Source: Thiothrix litoralis
GTDB lineage: Bacteria > Pseudomonadota > Gammaproteobacteria > Thiotrichales > Thiotrichaceae
Assembly: GCF_017901135.1 (NCBI RefSeq)
Contig: NZ_CP072801.1
Location: 558,001-622,000, forward strand
Direction of reading: 5' to 3'
Length of the DNA: 64,000 nucleotides
Shown here: piece by piece, positions 1 through 8,184 of the stretch
Layout: every line of letters begins with the position of its first letter
How positions within the stretch are numbered: position 1 is the first letter of the stretch
Program-made: the position numbers and the translations under genes
The notes under the pieces: model-generated
Database searches by the model: none
Seen by the model: only the letters and a program-made list of their open reading frames with translations
Told to the model about the DNA's origin: nothing

Positions 1-416
1 TGTTGTACGTTCAATGAGCTGAAAAACAACGATACCAGTGTAACTGCCAAGCCCACGGCCAAGCCACGTGCTACCCCGCCACTGATAAAGCCTGCCAGAA
101 TGATCCAGTTTGGCGTCGGCGACACCAGCATTTCAGCGATATTGCCCTGAAACTTGCTGCCGTAGAACGATGACACCACGTTGGCGTAGGAGTTGGTGAT
201 CACGGTCATCATGATCAGCCCCGGTGTGATGAAGTTGATGTAGCTGTGCCCGCCCATGTCACTGATTTGCGAGCCGATCAGGTTGCCGAAAATCACGAAA
301 TACAGCGCGGTAGTAATCACCGGTGGGATGATGGTTTGCACCCAGATACGCGAAAACCGCAGCACTTCCTTGACCAGGATGGTGGTGTAGGCTGTCCATT
401 GTTGCTGTGCATTCAT
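1..416 (-). CDS. yadH: ABC-2 type transporter permease, YadH-like (3' end outside window)
   Basis: Membrane permease of an ABC exporter. Only the N-terminal 138 or so residues are inside the window; the frame stays open to base 1. It begins MNAQQQWTAYTTILVKEV and then shows two hydrophobic stretches separated by the loop GSQISDMGGHSYINFITPGL, followed by NSYANVVSSFYGSKFQGNI and LVSPTPNW, which are typical of the ABC-2 (DrrB/YadH) family. The ATG at 416 overlaps the stop codon of the upstream ATPase gene (ATGA), so the two are translationally coupled and surely form one exporter. The substrate is unknown. The assignment to YadH rather than another ABC-2 permease rests on the neighbour and overall similarity. 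Confidence 0.85.
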   Translation of the reverse strand, partial: MNAQQQWTAYTTILVKEVLRFSRIWVQTIIPPVITTALYFVIFGNLIGSQISDMGGHSYINFITPGLIMMTVITNSYANVVSSFYGSKFQGNIAEMLVSPTPNWIILAGFISGGVARGLAVGLAVTLVSLFFSSLNVQ

Positions 417-1339
417 TGTTTATTGTTCTCCACCAGATCCATGAAAAGTTGTTCCAGCCGGTTGGTTTTGTTGCGCATACTGTTGACGATGACACCGTGT
501 TCATTGAGGAAGGCGAACACTTTATTAAGCGAATGGTGTTCTTTGTGGAATACGACTTCCAGCGTGGTTGGGTCTTGCAGGGTGAAATGGCACAGGTTGC
601 TGGTCGCGGGGAGTGCTGTCACCGGGCTGGCAAGGTCGAACACGTAGCTTTCGGTATCGAGACGGTTGAGCAGTTTTTTCATGCTGGTGTTTTCGATCAA
701 CTCGCCCCGGTCAATGATGCCGATGTTGCGGCACAGGCTTTCGGCCTCTTCCAGATAGTGGGTGGTGAGGATGATGGTGGTGCCTTCGGCATTGAGTTTG
801 CGCAGGAATTCCCACATGGAGCGGCGGATTTCGATGTCGACCCCGGCAGTCGGTTCGTCGAGGATCAGCAGGCGCGGTTGGTGGATCAGGGAACGCGCAA
901 TCATCAGGCGACGCTTCATCCCGCCAGAAAGGTTGCGTGCTTGATCGCGGGCTTTGTCCCACAAACCGAGTTGTTTGAGCAGGACTTCGGCACGGGCAAA
1001 AGCTTCGGCACGCGGGATGCCGTAATAGCCGCCCTGATTCACCACGATTTCGACAACTGGCTCAAAGATGTTGAAGTTGAATTCCTGCGGCACTAGCCCG
1101 ATTTGTGCCTTGGCTTGCTCGCGCTGGGTATCGAGGTCGTAGCCGAAAATGCTGACTTTGCCATCTGTCTTGTTCACCAGCGAACTGGCGATGCCGATGG
1201 TGGTGGATTTGCCTGCACCATTGGCGCCGAGCAGGGCGAAGAAGTCGCCTTGTTCCACCCGCAAGTCGATGCCTTTGAGGGCGGTAAAGCCGTTGTCATA
1301 GGTTTTGCGTAAGCCTTGAATGTCGAGTGCCGTCGTCAT
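413..1339 (-). CDS. yadG: ABC transporter ATP-binding protein, YadG-like
   Basis: Cytoplasmic ATPase of an ABC-2 type exporter, about 308 residues. Visible motifs: Walker A GANGAGKST, Q-loop region GLVPQEFNF, signature LSGGMKRR, Walker B LLILDEPTAGVD and switch histidine in ILTTHYLEEAE. The open frame extends upstream to 1462, but the start chosen is the ATG at 1339 (MTTALDIQGLRKTYDNG), because the family begins just before the strand leading to the A-loop tyrosine and the upstream part would overlap the divergent mtgA gene. Its stop overlaps the permease start. The DrrA-like C-terminal region suggests export of a lipid- or drug-like compound; the substrate is not deducible. Confidence 0.9.
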   Translation of the reverse strand: MTTALDIQGLRKTYDNGFTALKGIDLRVEQGDFFALLGANGAGKSTTIGIASSLVNKTDGKVSIFGYDLDTQREQAKAQIGLVPQEFNFNIFEPVVEIVVNQGGYYGIPRAEAFARAEVLLKQLGLWDKARDQARNLSGGMKRRLMIARSLIHQPRLLILDEPTAGVDIEIRRSMWEFLRKLNAEGTTIILTTHYLEEAESLCRNIGIIDRGELIENTSMKKLLNRLDTESYVFDLASPVTALPATSNLCHFTLQDPTTLEVVFHKEHHSLNKVFAFLNEHGVIVNSMRNKTNRLEQLFMDLVENNKQ

Positions 1340-1424
1340 AGCGTTTTTCTTGACTGAAATGAAAGCAAAGATGTTAGCACGTATCTCACTTGTGGGGATT
1401 TGTTGTGACATAATGCGCGGCATT

Positions 1425-2150
1425 ATGAAACTGTATGACCTCTTGATGATAGGACAATCCAAGCACTGGGCGCACTGGCTGTGGCGTATCCCGTTGCTAT
1501 TGCTGTTAGCTTTGTGCGTGTGGCTGCTGATTTTCCGCTGGGTGCCGGTGCCGACTTCCGCGTTTATGTTGCGGCAGGATGTGGTGGCGGTCTTTAGTGC
1601 GGAAACGTCTTTCGTGCGTCATGACTGGGTGAGTCTGGATCAGATTCCGCGCCAGATGCAAATCGCGGTGATTGCTTCGGAAGATCAGCGTTTCGCCGAG
1701 CATTGGGGCATTGATATGGTGGCGACGCAGGCCGCGATTCAGGCGGAAATGCGTGGGCGCGGCAAAGGCGGCGGCAGTACCATTACCCAGCAATTGGCGA
1801 AAAACCTGTTCCTGTGGGAAGGCCGCAGTTATGTGCGCAAGGGGCTGGAATGGGGTATTGCCAGCCTGATGGAAGTGTTTTGGTCGAAAGAGCGGATTTT
1901 GGAGGTTTACCTGAATACCGCGCAGTTCAGCAAAGCGGATTACGGGGTAGGCGCGGCGAGCCAGAATTTGTTGCGTAAACCCGTGGGGAAGCTGGGCGCG
2001 GCGGATGCGGCGTTGCTGGCGGCAGTGTTGCCTGCGCCGAGTAAATACAGCGTGGTAAAACCTTCTGGGTATGTGCGTGCCCGCCAAAGCCGGATCATGC
2101 GGCAGATGCGTTCGATTGGCGGGGCGGCGTATTTGCAGCGTTTGGATTGA
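1425..2150 (+). CDS. mtgA: Monofunctional biosynthetic peptidoglycan transglycosylase
   Basis: Polymerises lipid II into glycan strands at the periplasmic face of the inner membrane (GT51 family). The protein is about 241 residues, normal for MtgA: a short cytoplasmic start, one membrane anchor (LWRIPLLLLLALCVWLLIF) and the GT51 domain with the catalytic motif ASEDQRFAEHWGID and the motifs GGSTITQQLAKNLFL and KERILEVYLN. The start at 1425 (MKLYDLL) gives the usual short N-terminus; an ATG at 1413 is an alternative. It is divergent from the yadGH pair with about 85 bases between them, which must hold both promoters. Confidence 0.93.
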   Translation: MKLYDLLMIGQSKHWAHWLWRIPLLLLLALCVWLLIFRWVPVPTSAFMLRQDVVAVFSAETSFVRHDWVSLDQIPRQMQIAVIASEDQRFAEHWGIDMVATQAAIQAEMRGRGKGGGSTITQQLAKNLFLWEGRSYVRKGLEWGIASLMEVFWSKERILEVYLNTAQFSKADYGVGAASQNLLRKPVGKLGAADAALLAAVLPAPSKYSVVKPSGYVRARQSRIMRQMRSIGGAAYLQRLD

Positions 2151-2215
2151 CCTCGGATTTGCCCGTTTTTCCATGCTAAGATGACAACATAAAAAGCTAA
2201 TAGCAGGAGTTTGGT

Positions 2216-2446
2216 ATGCGCAAACAACGAGTCTTTTACACCTCACCGCTGGATGCTTTGGTTGCAGTGAGTAAGCGCTTGAGCCTTTATGAAAATCAAC
2301 AGCATATGGATTCAGAAGCCTTTATCGACCGTTACCGTAAGGGGCAATTAGCGGATGATGCTACCTTTGTTGAGTGGTCGAACGACTATCAGCACTATTT
2401 AGCTCTTCGTCAACAGTTGGAGAGGGTGCTCCGTGCGGCTGCATGA
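2216..2446 (+). CDS. Probable TumA-like antitoxin of a TumA/TumE pair
   Basis: Small protein of 76 residues, mostly polar, with no signal peptide or membrane segment. It overlaps the next gene by 14 bases and has a good ribosome site (GCAGGAG) before its ATG. I infer an antitoxin role because the downstream gene resembles the TumE toxin family (DUF6516), whose members are usually paired with a short upstream gene of this size. The sequence itself has no motif I can name, so the function rests on gene order. Confidence 0.55.
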   Translation: MRKQRVFYTSPLDALVAVSKRLSLYENQQHMDSEAFIDRYRKGQLADDATFVEWSNDYQHYLALRQQLERVLRAAA

Positions 2447-2813
2447 TTTGCTGGAGAAATACCTGAATTCGCTGGAGGTTGCTGTTGCAAAGTTACCCGC
2501 ATACGCAGAGAGCTACGCCGAAGAAATTCTGACAGCAGAACGGGCAAATGTGCGTATTCGCCTGCGATTCGATAGTGGTTACTTGCTTGAAATCAACGAG
2601 GCAGTGGTGGCAGAAGAAAGCACACTTGTCACGTTAGGATACCGCTACCATTTTCAGAATGATGCCAATGTCTTGATGTTTCGTTACGATGACACACCGC
2701 ATTTTCCGGCATTGCCTACTTTTCCGCATCACAAACACACGCGGGATACTGTCATCGCTCATAACAAGCCAAATTTGCTGGATGTTTTGCAGGAGGCAGC
2801 AGGGTGGGTGTAA
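2433..2813 (+). CDS. TumE-like toxin (DUF6516 family)
   Basis: Protein of 126 residues starting at a GTG that lies inside the end of the upstream gene, so the pair is translationally coupled. The middle and C-terminal parts carry the pattern YRYHFQ..., MFRYDDTPHFPALPTFPHHK and NKPNLLDVLQEA, which is the signature I associate with the DUF6516/TumE family of toxins (known members are proposed RNA-targeting toxins). The many histidines near residues 90-105 are the likely functional core. The family assignment is by pattern recall; an alternative is an uncharacterised small protein of the same family without toxin activity. Confidence 0.65.
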   Translation: MRLHDLLEKYLNSLEVAVAKLPAYAESYAEEILTAERANVRIRLRFDSGYLLEINEAVVAEESTLVTLGYRYHFQNDANVLMFRYDDTPHFPALPTFPHHKHTRDTVIAHNKPNLLDVLQEAAGWV

Positions 2814-2840
2814 GCGGTTGATTACCCACTCCAAAAACTC

Positions 2841-3869
2841 TTACTCTTCTGGATAGAATTGAGAAGCGTGTTCTTCCCAGTTACTTAATCGCTTTATAGC
2901 TGTTTTATCTTTGCCATTTGCTGCCACTGTGTACCAGTGATGTGCCAAATTCAAATCTCTTTTAGACCCTCGCCCGTCAAGATAGCAATCGGCTAAATAC
3001 CGACAGGATTGAGCATGACCTTGTTCCGCAGCGGCTTTGTAGCTGTTGAACGATAATTCATGTTTATTGGCGAGTGAGTAATGTGCGCCAAGTTCGCATT
3101 GCGCTGGTGCATAACCTTGTTCAGCAGATTGCTTGATTATTGAAAAGCTAAATTTTTCGTGGTTCATACCGTTGCGCTGTGCTGGTTTGAGGTACTCCAT
3201 GTAGGCGAGCTTACCAAGGTGATACTGAGCTTCTGCATTTAGTTTATTAGCGGCTGATAACATAAAGGGGATTGCCTGATATTCGTCTTTTTCTGCTCCC
3301 CGCCCCGTCAAGTGTGCTTTGCCAGCCGCAACTTGAGCTAAGGTATGTCCTAGATTTGCTGCTTCTACAAACAAGCGGTATGCTTCTTTCAGATTTTTAC
3401 GTACCCTATTGCCTGTGTCGTATTGACATGCAAGTGTGTACTTGGTTTCTGCTTCATTTTGATGAGGTATGGTTTTATGGTTGTGTATCAGTGGGAATAA
3501 CGCGAGGTTCTGCGGCGTATGTGGTTGTGCCTTTTCATTCACCATCGTGGTGAGCGCGGGTTGTTCTGTAGTGGGCTTATGCTCAAAATACACTGTCCTG
3601 TTTTCACAAACTTTCTTGATCGCTTTCAGAGCTATGGATAAATCACATTCAAACCATTCTTTCCCTGCGTTGACGAAAGCCAGCATGTCATGAGCCAGTT
3701 TCTCAACCTGTTTAGGGTTGTCTATGAGTATTTCATATTCGACTTTGTAGGGATGCGGTGCGCCAGTACCAAGTTCGGCAGCGCGTTCTTTTGGGTCTTT
3801 GTTCGAGTAGCCAACTTTAATGATACCCGGCATAGCCTTGTTGGAAATGACATAAACCCAGCCCTTCAT
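2841..3869 (-). CDS. GIY-YIG (T5orf172/MUG113) nuclease-like domain fused to Sel1 repeats
   Basis: Cytoplasmic protein of about 342 residues. The first 90 residues (MKGWVYVISNKAMPGIIKVG ... AAELGTGAPHPYKVEYEI ... GKEWFECD) match the T5orf172/MUG113 branch of the GIY-YIG fold, where the paired motif here is WVYVI...IKVGYS. Residues from about 145 on form several Sel1-like helical repeats, for example AYRLFVEAANLGHTLAQVAAG, AEQGYAPAQCELGAHY and AEQGHAQSCRYLADCYLDG. The start at 3869 is preferred over the upstream start at 3905 because GGGGATA lies 6 bases upstream. Sel1 repeats usually bind proteins, so this may be a nuclease-like domain tethered to a partner. No role is known. Confidence 0.8.
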   Translation of the reverse strand: MKGWVYVISNKAMPGIIKVGYSNKDPKERAAELGTGAPHPYKVEYEILIDNPKQVEKLAHDMLAFVNAGKEWFECDLSIALKAIKKVCENRTVYFEHKPTTEQPALTTMVNEKAQPHTPQNLALFPLIHNHKTIPHQNEAETKYTLACQYDTGNRVRKNLKEAYRLFVEAANLGHTLAQVAAGKAHLTGRGAEKDEYQAIPFMLSAANKLNAEAQYHLGKLAYMEYLKPAQRNGMNHEKFSFSIIKQSAEQGYAPAQCELGAHYSLANKHELSFNSYKAAAEQGHAQSCRYLADCYLDGRGSKRDLNLAHHWYTVAANGKDKTAIKRLSNWEEHASQFYPEE

Positions 3870-3972
3870 TTGTTTATCCCCATAAATTCGTTGTGAATAA
3901 TTCATCAGATTAATGATGGTATCATGAACAACTTGTGCCTAAAACAGGCTTCTCTAATTCGGAGGACAAGAA

Positions 3973-4112
3973 ATGAACGATAAAACACTATTGGTCTACA
4001 TCGGCACAGCAGAGGACGCGCTACAAGATTTCATGGAAGTCTGGAAAAGCGGCAAACCCGCCAGCCCCGTCAACCGCTTGAGTTTTGAAAGCATGGCTGG
4101 CTTCATCAGTCG
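3973..4112 (+). pseudogene. N-terminal fragment of an HTH regulator (HVO_A0114-like), split by a TnpB element
   Basis: Begins ATG after a strong GGAGGA site and encodes MNDKTLLVYIGTAEDALQDF followed by WKSGKP and RLSFESMAGFIS, then runs into the left end of the inserted TnpB element and stops at 4150. The continuation lies at about 5439-5664 in the same reading frame. HVO_A0114-like regulators have exactly this N-terminal layout before a winged helix. The exact junction is uncertain by a few bases because the element makes no target duplication. Confidence 0.75.
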
Positions 4113-4247
4113 TGCGCGAGATACCCCTGCCTTTAGGCATGGGGAGGGATAGCGCGTCGGCGACAGCCGACCCTCTTCTCGCTCCTCCGTTTGGTTTGCT
4201 ATCTTCGGTTGTTGACTCTTCACGAAATATACGATATTTTGTGAATA

Positions 4248-5399
4248 ATGAAAACTAAACGCGCCTACCAATTCCGATTCTACCCAGACCCACAACAAGA
4301 AACGTTGCTGGCTCAGACGTTCGGTTGTGTGCGCTACGTTTACAACAGCATCTTGCGTTACCGCACGGATGCCTACTATCAGGCTCAGGAAAAAGTTGGG
4401 TACACGAAAGCGAGTTCCCAACTGACTGCCATCAAAAAACTGCCTGAAGCTACTTTCCTGAACGACGTTTCCAGTGTTCCGCTGCAACAATGCTTGAGGA
4501 ATCAGCAAACGGCGTTCAAAAACTTCTTTGAAGGTCGGGCAAAATACCCTGTCTTCAAATCTAAAAAGCACCGCCAATCGGCTGAATTCACGTACCGCGC
4601 GTTCAGCTACCGTGACGGTGAATTGAAACTGGCGAAGTGCGATAAACCGCTGAATATCAAGTGGAGTCAGGCACTTCCGGCTGACCCCACCACGGTTACT
4701 GTTTCCAAAGATCAGGCCGGACGCTATTTTGTGTCTTGCTTGTGTGAATTTGAACCCACGCTGTTGCCCGTCACCGATAAAAAGGCAGGCATTGACGTGG
4801 GCATCAAGGATTTGTTCGTTACCTCTGACGGTTTTAAATCCGGTAATCCCCGCCACACCGCACAACACGCGGCTAAACTCGCGAAGTACCAACGCCGTCT
4901 TGCCAAGAAGACACTCGGCAGCAAGAACCGGTTGAAAGCTAAACGCAAGGTCGCCCGTGTTCACGCGAAAATTTCCGATGACCGTTCGGACAACTTGCAC
5001 AAGTTGTCCCGCAAACTGATTAACGAGAACCAAGTGGTTTGTGCTGAAAACCTCGCCGTGAAGAACATGATTAAGAACCCAACGTTAGCCAAGCACATTG
5101 CGGATGCAAGTTGGGGTGAGTTCACTCGCCAGCTTGCGTACAAAGCTGGCTGGTACGGGAGGACATACGTTGAGATAGGGAGATTCTTCCCGTCCACTAA
5201 ACGCTGTTCCTGCTGTGGGTTCGTGAAAGAAAACATGCCGCTGGACGTGCGATCGTGGGAGTGCCCCGAATGCGGCACAACCCACGACCGTGACGTGAAT
5301 GCAGCACGTAACATTTTAGCCGCCGGGCTGGCGGTGTTAGCCTTTGGAGAGAATGTTAGTGGCGATGGCATTTCGGTGTCGTCGTCCTGTTCTCGGTGA
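4248..5399 (+). CDS. tnpB: RNA-guided endonuclease TnpB (OrfB family), intact
   Basis: Full-length TnpB of 383 residues. It starts with the helix-turn-helix-like region (KTKRAYQFRFYPDPQQETLL...) and carries the three RuvC pieces: DVGIKDLF (Asp), VCAENLAVKNM (Glu) and HDRDVNAARNI (Asp), with a four-cysteine zinc ribbon CSCCG...CPECG between the last two. TnpB cuts the donor-empty site next to a transposon-associated motif, guided by a right-end RNA. All catalytic residues are present, so it may be active. It belongs to a different subgroup from the other two TnpB copies in the window. Confidence 0.95.
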   Translation: MKTKRAYQFRFYPDPQQETLLAQTFGCVRYVYNSILRYRTDAYYQAQEKVGYTKASSQLTAIKKLPEATFLNDVSSVPLQQCLRNQQTAFKNFFEGRAKYPVFKSKKHRQSAEFTYRAFSYRDGELKLAKCDKPLNIKWSQALPADPTTVTVSKDQAGRYFVSCLCEFEPTLLPVTDKKAGIDVGIKDLFVTSDGFKSGNPRHTAQHAAKLAKYQRRLAKKTLGSKNRLKAKRKVARVHAKISDDRSDNLHKLSRKLINENQVVCAENLAVKNMIKNPTLAKHIADASWGEFTRQLAYKAGWYGRTYVEIGRFFPSTKRCSCCGFVKENMPLDVRSWECPECGTTHDRDVNAARNILAAGLAVLAFGENVSGDGISVSSSCSR

Positions 5400-5438
5400 A
5401 TTAGGAATCCCCCGGCTTTAGCCGTGGGGAGTAGTCAA
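5330..5438 (+). ncRNA. Predicted omega RNA (reRNA) scaffold at the right end of the TnpB element
   Basis: In TnpB elements the guide RNA comprises the end of tnpB and the right end, with its guide taken from the flanking DNA. Here the segment ends in a hairpin (CCCCCGGC/GCCGTGGGG, about 5410-5430) and TCAA at 5438. The guide would start at 5439 (GCGGGCATTCACTCC), which is the sequence of the interrupted regulator gene. The 5' boundary is a guess. Confidence 0.5.
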
Positions 5439-5664
5439 GCGGGCATTCACTCCCAAGCGTTGGGAGTTGTTGGATGTATTAAAGCGGCGCGGCGAGCAAA
5501 ACATCAACCAATTGGCACAACTGTTAGGGCGCGATTACAAAAATGTGCACACCGACATTCAAACTCTGCATGAATTGGGGCTGGTACAAAAAGACAAAAA
5601 CGGGCTGGTGTTCGTTCCTTGGGACGAAATAGAAACCCACTTCAAATTGGGGCTGGCTGCCTGA
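5439..5664 (+). pseudogene. C-terminal winged-helix fragment of the HTH regulator split by TnpB
   Basis: Same frame as the 3973 fragment. Reads RAFTPKRWELLDVLKRRGEQ, then NINQLAQLLGRDYKNVHTDI with QTLHELGLVQKDK and FVPWDEIETHF, which is a MarR/ArsR-like winged helix typical of HVO_A0114 family DNA-binding proteins. A TTG at 5467 could give a short separate product, but no ribosome site supports it. The stop (5662-5664) is directly next to the stop of the convergent adaptor gene. Confidence 0.75.
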
Positions 5665-6444
5665 TTAAGGCAACATCACCTTCACCGCTTCCGACGGCCT
5701 CAACAATTCCTTGGCATTGCGCTTGAAGATAATATCGAGTTCGTAAATCGCGCCTTCCGGCTCAATTCTGACCGCTTCCACGCCTTGGCTGTAAACCTTG
5801 CCATTGCGGGAGCCACCATTCATGAGTATTTGCGCGGAAGTACCCACCGGGTAGCGGCGCAACATATCCGCCGTCACCAGTACCCTTGCCAGCATTTGGT
5901 CATCCGGCGCGAGGCTGATCAGGGGCTGATCCTGCTTGGCGGCGAAAATGACCGCACCTTGCCAGGCGGTATTGGCAGCAATAACGCCAGAAAATGGCGC
6001 TTTGAGTTCGGTGAAGCCCAAGGCGACTTGCGCGGCTTCTTCAGCAGCTTTGGCGGATTCCAGTTCGGTGGTGGCAACAGCCTGTTTGAGTTCGCCATCC
6101 TTGAGTTCTTCTTCGGCAATCAGGCCACGGTCAAACAATTCCTGGGTACGGGCTTGTTCACGTTCGGCATCTTCCATGCTGAGTTTGGCGCGGGCAACGC
6201 GGGCGCGGGCTTCGAGCAGGCTGGCTTTTTGCTTGCGCTGATCCATGCGTAACAGCAGCTCGTCCTTGTTGACGTGTTGCCCGGCGGTGATGTTGACTTG
6301 CTCTACCACGCCATTTTCGACAATGCGCATCTCAACCTTGTGCACCCACTCTAAACGCCCTTTGAGTTCCAGTGCGTGGGCGGGCAGGCTGCACAGCAAT
6401 AACGCAGGTAAAAGGAGCCGGATGCTTGGCGGAACTGGTCTCAT
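5665..6444 (-). CDS. Periplasmic adaptor subunit (HlyD/RND membrane fusion type)
   Basis: Secreted or membrane-anchored adaptor of 259 residues. It has an N-terminal signal (LLLPALLLCSLPAHA), a split biotinyl-lipoyl domain (VEQVNITAGQHVNKDELLLR and LKAPFSGVIAANT), a long coiled coil between them (about residues 65-125: QKASLLEARARVARAKL...) and a short beta-barrel. The start at 6444 overlaps the stop of the upstream gene (ATGA). It is shorter than most RND adaptors (about 350-400), lacking a full membrane-proximal domain. No pump gene is adjacent, so its inner-membrane partner is unknown. Confidence 0.82.
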   Translation of the reverse strand: MRPVPPSIRLLLPALLLCSLPAHALELKGRLEWVHKVEMRIVENGVVEQVNITAGQHVNKDELLLRMDQRKQKASLLEARARVARAKLSMEDAEREQARTQELFDRGLIAEEELKDGELKQAVATTELESAKAAEEAAQVALGFTELKAPFSGVIAANTAWQGAVIFAAKQDQPLISLAPDDQMLARVLVTADMLRRYPVGTSAQILMNGGSRNGKVYSQGVEAVRIEPEGAIYELDIIFKRNAKELLRPSEAVKVMLP

Positions 6445-7424
6445 TCGGGCTTTTCCTCTTTCTTTTCGGGTTGCGGCAATGGCCACAGGGGGTTGCCTTG
6501 CAGGGCATTGAGTTGGGCAAACGTTAGGGCGCGGCAAAACTGGATTTGTTGTTGTTGCAAGCGGGCTTTGCTTTGCTGAGTCATGGCATCACCCAAATCG
6601 GATTTAACCTCCTGTTCGTACAGGGTACGGCTCAGCTCCAGATAGTAGTCGCGCCATGAAATTTCAGACTGGGAACGTGCTTCGGCAACCTTGAAAATAT
6701 CCAGCCGCAGCAGCAATTCGATGAGTTGCTGGCGTAAGGTCATGTCAATAACCGCGCGTTCATCAGCACTGGCATCATCACGCCTTTCCTTGAGCCATTT
6801 GTTGTTTTTCAAGCTGGTTTCGACCAGTTCATCCAACGCTGGCATCGTGGCTGGAAAAGTACCGAAGTTGAGTGGATTGAGGTCACGAGGCAGTGTTTGC
6901 GGGTTGTTGATGGCTTGCGCCAACAGCGAACGGGTCAGGCGTTGCGATGCCGTACTGGCAGCGCTTTGCTGGCGCACTATTTGGTATTCGGCATCCAGCT
7001 TTGCCACATCCAGCTCGGAGAACTCTTTCAACTCCATGCGGGTACGGGTGCGGTCAAGGGGGATGTAATACACCGCCATGTTTTCGCTGTCACGCACGGA
7101 GCTGGAGTCCGCCAGCAATACATCGAAAAAACGTTCCATGATGTCCAGCCGCTGTTTTTCAAGCGGTGAAATCAGTACGCTTACGGAACGGTCACGCTGG
7201 TTGTCGGGGCTGGTATTATTGTTGTAAGCCAGGCTATGGCAATCCAGATACAGCGGTAATGGTTCTGGATAACGTTGCGCAATGTCTGGCGCAAGCTGGC
7301 TACGTGGGTGGCCTTCGGCGTAATTGAGTGCCTGTTCCAGACTGATAGGGTCTGGAACGTCAGCAGCGTAGGCGAAGGGTGTGAGTAAGAACGCGGCAAG
7401 CGCTAGCTTAACTCTTCGCATCAT
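6441..7424 (-). CDS. TolC-like envelope protein (divergent)
   Basis: About 327 residues with a signal peptide (RRVKLALAAFLLTPFAYA) followed by PISLEQALNYAEGHPRSQL, the opening motif of TolC-type outer membrane factors. Later it shows long helices rich in Gln, Arg and Glu (for example RQQLIELLLRLDIFKVAEA and SKARLQQQQIQFCRALTFAQ) consistent with the TolC helical barrel. It is about 100 residues shorter than normal TolC, and only one TolC-like repeat is obvious. The start at 7424 or 7421 (tandem ATG) overlaps the end of the thioredoxin gene. Together with the adaptor it suggests an efflux or secretion path; function is inferred. Confidence 0.6.
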   Translation of the reverse strand: MMRRVKLALAAFLLTPFAYAADVPDPISLEQALNYAEGHPRSQLAPDIAQRYPEPLPLYLDCHSLAYNNNTSPDNQRDRSVSVLISPLEKQRLDIMERFFDVLLADSSSVRDSENMAVYYIPLDRTRTRMELKEFSELDVAKLDAEYQIVRQQSAASTASQRLTRSLLAQAINNPQTLPRDLNPLNFGTFPATMPALDELVETSLKNNKWLKERRDDASADERAVIDMTLRQQLIELLLRLDIFKVAEARSQSEISWRDYYLELSRTLYEQEVKSDLGDAMTQQSKARLQQQQIQFCRALTFAQLNALQGNPLWPLPQPEKKEEKPE

Positions 7425-8091
7425 CGGCTTTCGCTGTGTCACCCGTGGTCGCATCACCTGTTGGTTCGCGCTTGAATTTAGAGAATGGGGTTTCCTCATT
7501 CTTTTTGTCAGCAACGTATTTGCCAAACAGCATGAATTCGGCGGAGTCCTTGGTTGCACCCGTCAGCCGCCCGTTTTTCACCGGTTTGCCATCCAGCCCG
7601 ATGAACTGGAAGACCGGTGTTGCGCGTACCCGGAATTCTTTCAGGGAAAAGTCTTTCTGGGTAGTGGTTTCACCTTGGAAATTAGTCAGCTCTACATCGC
7701 CTTCAATATCGACAGTGACAATGCGGAAGTTTTCTTTGTAGTAGTCCTGAATGTCGCTACGGTTGAGGACAGTGTTTTTCATGCGTTGGCAGAAAGGGCA
7801 CTCATCCATCTCGAACATCATCAGCACGCCTTTTTTGCCGTCGGCTTTGGCGGTTTCGAGTTCATCCTGCATATCATTGAAGGTTTCGTCGAAGAATTGC
7901 GCAGAGTCGCGGATTTCAACCTTGGCAGGGTCAGCCGCCGTTTCGGTTGGTTTGGTGGTTTCAGCATCGGCTGGCTTATCGGCCAGTGAAGCGTTGGGGG
8001 CTGTTACCGGCGCATCTTCTGCCAGAACAGTGGGGCTGGATAAGGTCAGGGACAGTAGCCCCGTTAATAAAACACTACGTAACACGTTCAA
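7408..8091 (-). CDS. Secreted thioredoxin-fold protein (SoxW-like)
   Basis: 227 residues: signal peptide (RSVLLTGLLSLTLSSPTVLA), a low-complexity Ala/Thr/Pro/Asp linker to about residue 55, then a thioredoxin domain with active site MFEMDECPFCQRMKNTVL and cis-proline segment RVRATPVFQF. The C-terminus is again acidic and Thr-rich. SoxW-like proteins reduce periplasmic thiol partners. It is first in a three-gene operon with the TolC-like and adaptor genes, which is an unusual combination. Confidence 0.85.
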   Translation of the reverse strand: MNVLRSVLLTGLLSLTLSSPTVLAEDAPVTAPNASLADKPADAETTKPTETAADPAKVEIRDSAQFFDETFNDMQDELETAKADGKKGVLMMFEMDECPFCQRMKNTVLNRSDIQDYYKENFRIVTVDIEGDVELTNFQGETTTQKDFSLKEFRVRATPVFQFIGLDGKPVKNGRLTGATKDSAEFMLFGKYVADKKNEETPFSKFKREPTGDATTGDTAKADDAKS

Positions 8092-8184
8092 ATCCTCCTT
8101 TGTACAGGCGCTAGCGGGCGCTCATTTATAGCTACATGCTATTGTGAATTTAGACGGTATTCAAGTAGTAAAGTTGCCTAGCCG

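Larger units (their letters stand above)
4113..5438 (+). mobile_element. IS200/IS605-type TnpB-only element (no TnpA)
   Basis: About 1.3 kb element with one gene, tnpB. The left end has a subterminal hairpin with arms ACCCCTGCC and GGCATGGGG (about 4123-4146). The right end has a similar hairpin (about 5410-5431) and finishes with TCAA at 5435-5438, the right cleavage tetranucleotide seen in IS608-like elements. No transposase TnpA is present, so it would depend on one supplied elsewhere. The left boundary is approximate. The element sits inside an HTH regulator gene, and the two gene halves remain in the same frame if it is removed from 4113. Confidence 0.8.

Noticed and set aside
4153-4247. 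Possible small gene between the TnpB left end and tnpB
   Set aside because: Short, stop-rich and with no ribosome site; it is the leader of the element.
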